Counted from the first letter of the stretch, positions 1 to 5,447 are shown. The stretch: 5,447 bases of DNA from Brevundimonas vancanneytii (GCA_945874855.1 CAMCIP010000159.1:1-5447), one strand, 5' to 3'. The notes: generated by a model from the letters alone, not told the origin. Numbers and translations: made by a program.

Positions 1-328
1 CCAGCCGGCGCAGATCGGCCAGGTTCTGCGGATCCAGGGCGATGACATGGTCAAAGCGATGAAAGTCCTCCGCCCGCACCTGCCGCGCCCTCAGTCCCGA
101 CAGGTCCACCCCGTGCCGCGCCGCCACGCCTTGCGCCCGCCCGTCCGGCGCCTCGCCCGCATGCCAGCCCCCGGTCCCGGCGGAGTCCACCGTCACCGCC
201 ACCCCCACCCGCGCCGCCTCGGCCCGCAGCGCCCCCTCGGCCAGCGGCGAGCGACAGATGTTGCCGAGGCAGACGAAGAGGATGGAGGGGGTGGCAATGC
301 AAGAGACTGGCTGGGTGAGGTCTGACAC
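1..328 (-). CDS. Low-molecular-weight protein tyrosine phosphatase, N-terminal part (C-terminus outside the window)
   Basis: Cytoplasmic phosphatase of the LMW-PTP/arsenate-reductase-like fold. It removes phosphate from phosphotyrosine (in some bacteria phosphoarginine), often opposing tyrosine kinases of polysaccharide export. The reverse-strand reading gives the family signature VCLGNICRSPLAE at residues 19-31, a C-x5-R P-loop with nucleophile Cys20 and Arg26. It is followed by VDSAGTGGWHAGE (the SAGT strand and WH-GE segment) and by FHRFDHVIALDPQNLADL, the typical D-x-F-x-x-F-D block. About 109 codons are visible; the general-acid Asp-Pro loop would lie beyond base 1. The start is inferred: there is no in-frame ATG between an upstream TAG and the signature, and a GTG at 326-328 follows a GAGGT with 7-8 nt spacing. 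This gives about a dozen residues more than the usual short N-terminus before the first strand. It is divergent from the reverse transcriptase. Family call is firm; the start is moderate. Confidence 0.93.
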   Translation of the reverse strand, partial: MSDLTQPVSCIATPSILFVCLGNICRSPLAEGALRAEAARVGVAVTVDSAGTGGWHAGEAPDGRAQGVAARHGVDLSGLRARQVRAEDFHRFDHVIALDPQNLADLRRL

Positions 329-335
329 TTTGTGT

Positions 336-341
336 ACCTCA
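336..341 (-). promoter_or_regulatory. Shine-Dalgarno site for the phosphatase GTG start
   Basis: The minus strand reads TGAGGT, then ACACAAA, then GTG. The spacing of about 7 nt is good, and this decides the GTG at 326-328 as start in the absence of any in-frame ATG. The site lies in the 53-bp gap shared with the divergent reverse transcriptase gene. Confidence 0.55.
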
Positions 342-381
342 GCGTGGTGTGCGATCTAGGGTGTTGGGGGGCCAAAGGTTC

Positions 382-1998
382 ATGGACAGGTATTCACTAC
401 TGCAAAAGGGTTTGTTTCCCGAGACGCTGCCGCCCTGCTTCACGACAGTCGATTTGAAGCGCGCTATGCGCGGTATCGTGCCCGCTGTCCGGGCAAAGGC
501 ACTTCACAAGCGTCCGACCGACTATGTGAGGTACAACGGCACGAAACACGATGGGAATCGTCGGTACTTCGGGAGCCCAAACCCAATCTCCTATTTTTAC
601 GTTTCTGAATTTATTGCGGCAAGATGGGATGAGTTCTTAGACAGATTTTCCGCTTCTCCTTTTTCGGTTAGTCGACCAAGGCTCGGAAGAGCGACTGATG
701 ATAGACCAGTCATAATTCCCTCACTTTCTGAATTAACAACGGAAGCATCTAAGAAGATCGGTCACTCACCGTTCATTCTAAAGACGGACATTGCGCAGTT
801 TTTTCCGAGCATTTATACTCACTCTATATCGTGGGCAGCGCACGGGATTTCGCGTTCGAAGTCTGATACTGATCCAGCCTCAAGTGAGTTGTATTTTAAC
901 CGGCTAGATTTTTTTGTTCGAAACTGTCAGATGGCAGAGACGAGAGGTGTTCTGGTTGGGCCTGACGCATTCCGTCTGGTTAGCGAGTACGTTGTTGGCG
1001 GCCTCGATCAAGAACTCATTGACGCCGTGGGCGACGAAATTGTCGGGGCGGCGCGTCATGTAGACGATTACTATATCGGTTTGCGATCGGAATCATCAGC
1101 GCTATTGGTTCTGTCAAAGCTGCGAGAAATTCTGCAGCGTTACAGTCTCAATGTGAACGACGGAAAAACAAAGGTTCTGAGCGGATTGGAACCGCTCAAC
1201 GATCTTTGGGCACAGTCACTACGCAAGGAAGCGCGTGATTTGCCGAGATTCGGCCAACATATTGTCGATGATGTGCTCCTGTTTGTTAATCGGGCCGTAG
1301 AGCTCTCTGCAAACCTCAAATCCGACAGCCCAGTAAAGATCGCGTTGAGGGCTCTGGACCAGTCCAAATCGTACAACGCGCATTACTGGCATCATATTGA
1401 ACCTTATCTTCAACGTATAATATTCCATCACCCTCATTGTATCGACTATGTTGCTCTCATCGTGGCCAAGAGGGTAGCGATTGGTGAAGATATTGATAAA
1501 TCTGGTTGGACCTCAGCAGTCCATGATTTGCTTCGACGTCACTTGGCATTTAACCATCACCATGAAGTTGTTTGGCTCCTCTGGTTATCGCTATGCTGTG
1601 AGCTGCATCTTCCGGAGGATCTAATCGCGGCCTTGGTGGCGAACCCTAATGCATATATCCGCGCCCTCGTCATAGCGGGTTTTACCTCAGGTAGAATTGC
1701 TCGTCGGCCGAAAATGAGCTTAGGCAGCAGGCTTCCGTCAACAGACCAAAGCTGGATCCTAAATCTTCACGCTCGTAGCGCTGGGTACTCAAAGGCATCA
1801 TTTAGCGGCGCTATGGCTGGCGAGTTCGAGCACTTGGCAGATCGAAGTGTGAAATTGATCGATATCCAAGAGCATTTGGATAAGGTTAAGCGCGGCACCT
1901 CACACGCTATTAGCAGGACGCGTTATGGCTACGACGGTGATGATGAAGACGCTGATCCAGATCATCTTGGCGTTTTGGACTGGGGTGGCGAGGAATAA
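382..1998 (+). CDS. Stand-alone reverse transcriptase of the Unknown-Group/Abi (DRT-like) type, candidate anti-phage protein
   Basis: A 538-residue RNA-directed DNA polymerase-like protein. An N-terminal block GLFPETLPPCFTT (10-22) resembles the conserved start of many UG/Abi RTs. Palm and finger motifs follow in order: RPVIIPSLSEL (108-118); motif A LKTDIAQFFPSIYTHS (133-148) with catalytic Asp136; motif B-like RGVLVGPDAFRLVSEYV (188-204); motif C RHVDDYYIG (225-233) with Asp228/Asp229; motif D LNVNDGKTKV (256-265). Residues ~290-510 are a helix-rich region with no RT motif, including EVVWLLWLSLCCELHLPEDL (395-414), like the alpha-helical C-terminal halves of AbiA/AbiK-type proteins. The tail (518-538) is strongly acidic. 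No maturase, endonuclease, nitrilase, protease or transmembrane segment is seen, so it is not a group II intron protein. ATG 382 is preferred over upstream in-frame GTGs (349, 361) because the conserved block begins right after it; the Shine-Dalgarno is weak (GGGGGG at 366-371 or AAAGG at 374-378). Defence is inferred from family knowledge; the subgroup is unresolved. Confidence 0.9.
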   Translation: MDRYSLLQKGLFPETLPPCFTTVDLKRAMRGIVPAVRAKALHKRPTDYVRYNGTKHDGNRRYFGSPNPISYFYVSEFIAARWDEFLDRFSASPFSVSRPRLGRATDDRPVIIPSLSELTTEASKKIGHSPFILKTDIAQFFPSIYTHSISWAAHGISRSKSDTDPASSELYFNRLDFFVRNCQMAETRGVLVGPDAFRLVSEYVVGGLDQELIDAVGDEIVGAARHVDDYYIGLRSESSALLVLSKLREILQRYSLNVNDGKTKVLSGLEPLNDLWAQSLRKEARDLPRFGQHIVDDVLLFVNRAVELSANLKSDSPVKIALRALDQSKSYNAHYWHHIEPYLQRIIFHHPHCIDYVALIVAKRVAIGEDIDKSGWTSAVHDLLRRHLAFNHHHEVVWLLWLSLCCELHLPEDLIAALVANPNAYIRALVIAGFTSGRIARRPKMSLGSRLPSTDQSWILNLHARSAGYSKASFSGAMAGEFEHLADRSVKLIDIQEHLDKVKRGTSHAISRTRYGYDGDDEDADPDHLGVLDWGGEE

Positions 1999-2014
1999 AC
2001 GTATTGCTGCATCC

Positions 2015-3892
2015 TCACCTTCGCCCAAACAACCGCTCCAGATCCCCCAGCTTCAGCTCCACATAGGTCGGCCGCCCGTGGTTGCACTGGCCGCTGTGCG
2101 GGGTGGCCTCCATCTGCCTCAGCAGGGCGTTCATCTCCGGGGCCGAGAGCACCCGCCCCGCCCGCACCGAGCCGTGGCAGGCCATGGTCCCGCACACCTC
2201 GGCGAGCCGTTCGGTCAGGGCCAGGGCCGAGTCGTGTTCGGCCAGGTCGTCGGCGACGTCGCGGATCAGGCCCTGGACGTCGCAGTCGCCCAGCAGGGCC
2301 GGGGTCTCGCGCACCAGCACCGCCCCGCCGCCGAAGGGTTCGACGATCAGGCCCAGCGCCGCCAGCTCCCCGGCGCGGGCCGCCACCCGGTCGGCCTCGG
2401 CGGGGTCCAGTTCGACCACCTCGGGCGTCAGCAGGGCCTGACGCGTCACGGTGCCGGCGGCCATCTGGGCCTTCATCCGCTCATAGACCAGGCGTTCGTG
2501 GGCGGCGTGCTGGTCCACCACCACCAGACCGTCGGCGGTCTGGGCGACGATATAGGTGCCGTGCAGCTGGGCCCGGGCGACGCCCAGCGGCCAGTGGGGC
2601 GCCGGCTCGGATGACGGCGTTCGATCAACATCGATTCCGTCCCCAGCCCCGGTTGATTCCGTCCTCACCGACCGCTCGCCCACGCCGGGCAGGACTCCGG
2701 GCAAGGCGGCCGGCAGGGGGGACGCGTCCCAGCCGGTCCAGCCGGACCAGCCCGGGGCGGCGCCGGAAGGTCCCGCGCGCCCCGGTCCCCAATCTCCGGT
2801 CGCCAATCCCGCCGAAACGCCCGCATGCGCGGTGAACCCCGCCATCGCCTCCGCCGCCACCGTCGTGCTGGCCCGATGCCCCGCGCCCGCCAGGGCATGG
2901 CGCAGCGCCCCGACGATCAGGCCACGCACCAGGGCCGGGTCGCGGAAGCGGACCTCCGTCTTGGCCGGATGGACGTTGCAGTCGACCAGCAGGGGATCCA
3001 GATCCAGGAACAGGGCCGCCGCCGGGTGCCGGTCACGCGCCAGGAAGTCGGCATAGGCCCCGCGGATGGCCCCGTGCAGCAGCCGGTCCTTCACCGGCCG
3101 GCCGTTGACGAACAGGAACTGGTGCGCCGCATTGCCCCGCGAATAGGTGGGCAGGCCGGCATAGCCCGACAGGCGCAGGCCCTCGCGCGACTGGTCGATC
3201 AGCAGGGCATTGGCCTCGAACTCCCGGCCCAGCAGGGCGGCCAGCCGCCGCAGCCGCCCTTCGTCGCCCGCGGGCTCGGCCGGCAGGCGCAGGGTCGGAC
3301 GGCCGTCCAGCGTCAGGGTGAAGGCCACGGCCTCATGCGCCATGGCCTGACGCTTGATCTCCTCGGAGATGGCCATGGCCTCGGCCCGGGCCGACTTCAT
3401 GAATTTCAGCCGGGCGGGGGTGGCATAGAAGAGGTCGCGCACCTCCACTCGCGCCCCGTGCGGCCCGGCAAAGGCGGCCGGCGTGGGGTCGCCCGCGGCC
3501 CCGCCCTCGACCCGCACGGCCCAGGCCTCCTGACCCGCCGTCCGTGCCGTCAGCGACAGCCGCGCCACCGAGCCGATCGACGGCAGGGCCTCGCCCCGGA
3601 ACCCCAGGGTGAAGATGCGCAGCAGGTCGACGTCGCCCGCGTCGTCGGGCTCCAGCTTGCTGGTCGCATGCCGCTCGATGGCCAGGGCCAGCTCATCCTT
3701 CGGGATGCCGCGCCCGTCATCGGCCACCAGGATGCGGCCCAGCCCCCCGTCGTCGGCCTGGACCTCGATCGCGGTCGCGCCCGCATCGATGGCATTCTCC
3801 ACCAGCTCCTTGACCGCCCCCGCCGGCCGATCGACCACCTCGCCCGCGGCGATGCGATTGACGGTCTCGGGCGGCAGACGACGAATGGGCAT
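2015..3892 (-). CDS. mutL: DNA mismatch repair protein MutL (endonuclease-type)
   Basis: MutL couples mismatch recognition by MutS to strand incision and excision. The 625-residue protein is complete. The N-terminal GHKL ATPase shows ELVENAIDAGA (29-39), the ATP-lid motif DDGRGI (58-63) and GFRGEAL (97-103). The transducer domain carries FLFVNGRPVKDRLL (259-272) and CNVHPAKTEVRF (305-316), with Lys311 matching the ATP-contacting lysine of E. coli MutL (Lys307). A Pro/Gly/Ser/Ala-rich linker spans about 340-435. The C-terminal dimerisation/nuclease domain has DQHAAHERLVYE (460-471), matching the metal-binding DQHA-x2-E-x4-E motif, plus ACHGSVRAG (571-579) and CNHGRPT (603-609). It should therefore nick DNA itself, as in organisms lacking MutH. 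The start ATG at 3890-3892 gives the conserved MPIRRLPPETVNRIAAGEVV; an in-frame ATG at 3931 would add 13 non-conserved residues. A GAAGG lies 4 nt upstream of the chosen start. It converges on the reverse transcriptase gene with 16 nt between the stops. Confidence 0.98.
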   Translation of the reverse strand: MPIRRLPPETVNRIAAGEVVDRPAGAVKELVENAIDAGATAIEVQADDGGLGRILVADDGRGIPKDELALAIERHATSKLEPDDAGDVDLLRIFTLGFRGEALPSIGSVARLSLTARTAGQEAWAVRVEGGAAGDPTPAAFAGPHGARVEVRDLFYATPARLKFMKSARAEAMAISEEIKRQAMAHEAVAFTLTLDGRPTLRLPAEPAGDEGRLRRLAALLGREFEANALLIDQSREGLRLSGYAGLPTYSRGNAAHQFLFVNGRPVKDRLLHGAIRGAYADFLARDRHPAAALFLDLDPLLVDCNVHPAKTEVRFRDPALVRGLIVGALRHALAGAGHRASTTVAAEAMAGFTAHAGVSAGLATGDWGPGRAGPSGAAPGWSGWTGWDASPLPAALPGVLPGVGERSVRTESTGAGDGIDVDRTPSSEPAPHWPLGVARAQLHGTYIVAQTADGLVVVDQHAAHERLVYERMKAQMAAGTVTRQALLTPEVVELDPAEADRVAARAGELAALGLIVEPFGGGAVLVRETPALLGDCDVQGLIRDVADDLAEHDSALALTERLAEVCGTMACHGSVRAGRVLSAPEMNALLRQMEATPHSGQCNHGRPTYVELKLGDLERLFGRR

Positions 3893-3968
3893 GAGGCCTT
3901 CAAGGTAGGGGGCCCGTCGGATTCGCGCCATGACGGGGCAGGGAAAGGCGCAGGCGGCTCCGGTGCTC

Positions 3969-4023
3969 AGGGGCCGCTGTCCGGCCTCTTGTCGGCGACG
4001 ACTTTCGACCCAAAGCGGACCCT
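3969..4023. repeat. Imperfect palindrome, copy A of a three-copy family
   Basis: Arms AGGGGCCGCT (3969-3978) and AGCGGACCCT (4014-4023) pair at 9 of 10 positions around a 35-nt spacer. The 19-nt segment 4005-4023 matches 15 of 19 bases of 5100-5118 (copy B). It lies in the gap between divergent mutL and the 103-codon ORF. It has no T-run, so it is not an obvious intrinsic terminator; a REP-like dispersed repeat is the better reading. Confidence 0.5.
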
Positions 4024-4082
4024 CGTCAGCTACACTATGTTAGGCAGTGCGACTTACCGTCGGGGGCTTTGAGGAGCAGCCT

Positions 4083-4394
4083 ATGGGCTTAACAATTTGG
4101 TCAGCCGTTTTCACACTGCAGACCGTTCAGGACACGGCGAAAGACGTGTCCGAGTCGCTCAATGGTTTGATTGGTGCGGACCGCCAGCGCCAAGCGAAGC
4201 CGCTTCTTGCCGCAGCAGGTTGGAACTTTGCGGTGGTTAGTCCTCAACCGAATGAGTGGACGTATCCAATGTGGTTTCGGCAAATCCTGGCCGCCACTGC
4301 GGATGAATACGGCATTCAACTCAGGCTCACGCCCGAGACCGTTTGGACCAATATCTCGGACGAAATGCGGTCTGAGATGTCTGCCGGTCGCTGA
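4083..4394 (+). CDS. Hypothetical small protein, 103 codons, unrecognised
   Basis: I do not recognise this protein. ATG 4083 is preceded by GAGGAG at 4071-4076 with 6 nt spacing, a strong Shine-Dalgarno that favours it over the in-frame GTG at 4047. The product starts with a mildly hydrophobic stretch GLTIWSAVFTLQTV (2-15), too short and interrupted to call a membrane helix or signal peptide. It then has a polar helical segment and an aromatic patch around NEWTYPMWFRQILAATADEYGI (residues ~57-78; two Trp, two Tyr, one Phe). The protein is soluble-looking and probably cytoplasmic. Base composition is less G+C-rich than mutL, suggesting accessory content. It is divergent from mutL and followed 12 nt after its stop by a hairpin. 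No function is proposed. Confidence 0.6.
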   Translation: MGLTIWSAVFTLQTVQDTAKDVSESLNGLIGADRQRQAKPLLAAAGWNFAVVSPQPNEWTYPMWFRQILAATADEYGIQLRLTPETVWTNISDEMRSEMSAGR

Positions 4395-4405
4395 CGATCC
4401 AACTT

Positions 4406-4426
4406 CCGCTCCAGACCTCGGAGCGG
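4406..4426. repeat. Perfect 7-bp hairpin, copy C of the palindrome family (inverted)
   Basis: CCGCTCC (4406-4412) and GGAGCGG (4420-4426) pair perfectly around a 7-nt loop, starting 12 nt after the stop of the preceding ORF. Read on the minus strand, 4430-4402 gives AGGGGCCGCTCC, a short spacer, then AGCGGA, the same arm order as copies A and B, so this copy is inverted. An alternative stem pairs CGGAGCG (4419-4425) with CGCTCCG (4448-4454). The position would suit RNA 3'-end stabilisation, but no U-tract follows. Confidence 0.5.
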
Positions 4427-4490
4427 CCCCTCGGAAGCTTCGCCTTGCGCTCCGCCAAAGTGCAGATAGCCTGTCAGTCGGAGGGGTTCT

Positions 4491-4622
4491 ATGCAGGCCA
4501 TGGATTTTGTGAGGGCCGCGAAGGCCGAGCGTGATGCCCTGCCGAAAGAAGTTCGATACGTCTACCGCCTTGAGGGAGTGGTGAAGTCAGACGTTCCGGT
4601 TGGAACCGAAATCTATCTCTGA
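4491..4622 (+). CDS. Possible small ORF, 43 codons, unrecognised
   Basis: An ATG at 4491 is preceded by GGAGGGG at 4480-4486 with a 4-nt spacer, the best ribosome-binding site in this part of the window, although the spacing is slightly short. The frame closes at TGA 4620-4622. The predicted product is a charged peptide: an amphipathic helix-like start (MDFVRAAKAERDALPKE, residues 4-20) followed by a beta-like end (VRYVYRLEGVVKSDVPVGTE, 21-40). An in-frame TAG at 4467-4469 rules out a longer start. It could be a genuine small protein or the 5' remnant of a longer gene that lost its end. I recognise no family. Confidence 0.4.
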   Translation: MQAMDFVRAAKAERDALPKEVRYVYRLEGVVKSDVPVGTEIYL

Positions 4623-4666
4623 GCATCGGCTAGCTTTTCACATTCAGCAGTTGGATTCGGAGCAAC

Positions 4667-5056
4667 ATGGAAGCGCTGACCCTCGGCAATTTGGCCCCGT
4701 GGCTTGAGCGGTTTAGCTCATTCAATGACGCCGTGGTGCGGGGCTGGAGTGTGGTCGGCAGCGGGCCTGACAAGGCGGTGTTCGTCGATATCGAGAGCAA
4801 AGACACGCATTCGAATAGCGGTTGGAGCATGGTGAATTTGAAGCTTGGAAATTGCACGACTGCTATTTGGAGTTTTGATGATCGTTTATACTTTGACGTT
4901 CTTTCAAATGGCCTTCACGTCCTTTTCGATGACGGCTGTTGTGGCTTGGAATTCGGGGACTTCGTCGACGCTCCTTCGTCCATCGGTGAGCTAAGAAAGT
5001 CTCGCTGCTGTGCAGTTGGAGCCAATCTTGAATGGGCGGCGGTGTCGATAAATTGA
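4667..5056 (+). CDS. Hypothetical protein, 129 codons, unrecognised
   Basis: I recognise no family. ATG 4667 has GGAG at 4659-4662 upstream with a 4-nt spacer. The sequence looks like a compact beta-rich cytoplasmic domain: alternating hydrophobic strands such as AVFVDIES (37-44), SMVNLKLGN (54-62), TTAIWSFDDRLYFDVLSNGL (64-83) and HVLFDDGCCGLEFGDF (84-99). It has four tryptophans and two Cys-Cys pairs (93-94 and 114-115), and no signal peptide or membrane helix. Acidic residues are frequent. Size and acidity are compatible with immunity-type or SMI1-like small proteins, but no diagnostic motif is present, so this is only a possibility. It lies 44 nt downstream of the 43-codon ORF and is followed by palindrome copy B. 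Confidence 0.6.
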   Translation: MEALTLGNLAPWLERFSSFNDAVVRGWSVVGSGPDKAVFVDIESKDTHSNSGWSMVNLKLGNCTTAIWSFDDRLYFDVLSNGLHVLFDDGCCGLEFGDFVDAPSSIGELRKSRCCAVGANLEWAAVSIN

Positions 5057-5066
5057 ATCGGCTCCA

Positions 5067-5118
5067 GTCCGCTTTCTGCACCGAAGCCAAGGGCCGCTCC
5101 CGACCCTTAGCGGACCTT
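5067..5118. repeat. Palindrome copy B with nested arms
   Basis: Inner arms AAGGGCCGCT (5089-5098) and AGCGGACCTT (5109-5118) pair at 9 of 10 positions around a 10-nt loop; the single mismatch falls at the same place as in copy A. A second upstream arm, GTCCGCT (5067-5073), pairs perfectly with AGCGGAC (5109-5115), so two stems compete for the right arm. It begins 10 nt after the stop of the 129-codon ORF and lacks a following T-run. Confidence 0.5.
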
Positions 5119-5155
5119 GCATCGCCAAGGGCAAGCGCAGTTCCTATGGTGAGCC

Positions 5156-5437
5156 ATGCGCTACGATCTAAACTTGCTTTACGAGTTCTGCTGCGAGATC
5201 GGCCTCGCCGCACAACGCAGCAGCGACGAAACTCTTCAGGTCTTACTTGGAGACGGTGCCGTCCTGTGTTTCCAGAACGCAGATCGTGACGAGGACTGCC
5301 TCTGGTCCGCACCCCGACCTTGGACCGCCAGTGATGAGAATCTGGCCAGTTCCTTAGCCCTCCGGGGGTGGTATCCCGAGGAGCGCCTGCGCTTGCTCCA
5401 TCGGGGTTTTCCAGCCGAGGGAGCCATGCGGTCGTAG
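5156..5437 (+). CDS. Hypothetical protein, 93 codons, unrecognised
   Basis: ATG 5156 opens a complete frame ending at TAG 5435-5437, ten bases before the window edge. A GGTGAG at 5149-5154 lies just upstream, close for a ribosome-binding site. The product begins with a helix-like YDLNLLYEFCCEIGLAA (3-19), then a strand LQVLLGDGAVLCFQN (27-41), an acidic turn (DRDED, 43-47), a Trp-containing segment LWSAPRPWTA (49-58) and a C-terminal helix rich in Leu and Arg. The alpha-beta order loosely recalls small CesT-type secretion chaperones, but I see no diagnostic residue and do not assign that. Codon use is milder in G+C than mutL, as in the neighbouring orphan ORFs. Confidence 0.55.
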   Translation: MRYDLNLLYEFCCEIGLAAQRSSDETLQVLLGDGAVLCFQNADRDEDCLWSAPRPWTASDENLASSLALRGWYPEERLRLLHRGFPAEGAMRS

Positions 5438-5447
5438 CGTGTTGTAC

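Noticed and set aside
47..325. 92-codon plus-strand frame and an 83-codon minus-strand frame in the first 330 bases
   Set aside because: Both are shadows of the phosphatase frame, which carries the VCLGNICRSPLAE signature and the downstream conserved blocks.
349..381. GTG 349 as the RT start
   Set aside because: It adds 11 residues without similarity to the family start and has no Shine-Dalgarno. ATG 382 sits directly before the conserved block.
329..381. Retron-type msr/msd RNA upstream of the RT
   Set aside because: The gap is only 53 bp, with no long inverted repeat. Motif A and the N-terminal block fit UG/Abi RTs rather than retron RTs.
382..1998. Group II intron-encoded protein
   Set aside because: There is no maturase (X) or HNH domain after the RT core, and no intron domain V/VI hairpin in the flanks, which are coding sequence.
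1925..2614. 229-codon plus-strand frame overlapping the RT end and the mutL end
   Set aside because: It is out of frame with the RT and antisense to the conserved mutL C-terminus. The composition is low-complexity, with no ribosome-binding site or motif.
2825..4072. Long 415-codon plus-strand open frame across mutL
   Set aside because: It is antisense to mutL in very G+C-rich DNA. The product is rich in Gly, Arg, Gln and His with no domain, while the minus strand gives a complete MutL with all motifs.
5089..5118. Rho-independent terminator after the 129-codon ORF
   Set aside because: A stem is present but no T-run follows it (the next bases are GCATCGCC), so a repeat element is the safer call.
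4863..5312. 149-codon minus-strand frame
   Set aside because: Arg/Ser-rich translation with no motif, antisense to two plus-strand ORFs that have better codon use and ribosome-binding sites.

Overview
The window looks like chromosome from a high-GC alphaproteobacterium. Caulobacterales (Brevundimonas or Caulobacter type) is my best guess, based on the strongly GC-biased codon use of the two housekeeping genes and on a MutL that carries the endonuclease motif, as expected in lineages without MutH. The genus is an inference from style, not from a database match.

Layout. (1) Bases 1-328, minus strand: the N-terminal 109 codons of a low-molecular-weight protein tyrosine phosphatase, cut by the window edge. 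(2) Bases 382-1998, plus strand: a stand-alone reverse transcriptase of the Unknown-Group/Abi type (the anti-phage DRT-like RTs), visibly richer in A+T than its flanks. (3) Bases 2015-3892, minus strand: a complete mutL. (4) Bases 4083-5437, plus strand: four small unrecognised ORFs (103, 43, 129 and 93 codons) of intermediate base composition. They are separated by short gaps that hold three related imperfect palindromes.

The most interesting item is the reverse transcriptase. It sits almost flush between two ordinary genes that point the other way: 53 bp from the phosphatase start and 16 bp from the mutL stop. This looks like one cargo gene placed between formerly adjacent minus-strand housekeeping genes. 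There is no room for a dedicated non-coding RNA outside coding sequence. The C-terminal half is a helical, non-RT domain, as in AbiA/AbiK-like proteins, and the catalytic box reads HVDD instead of the usual Y/F-x-D-D. The likeliest role is phage defence through DNA synthesis by a single protein, but its subgroup and activity cannot be fixed from sequence alone.

The 4.08-5.44 kb segment is an orphan-gene patch. Three of its four ORFs have a good Shine-Dalgarno sequence and all are on the plus strand, but the palindromes between them suggest they are not one tight operon. No tRNA, rRNA, transposase, integrase or CRISPR array was found.
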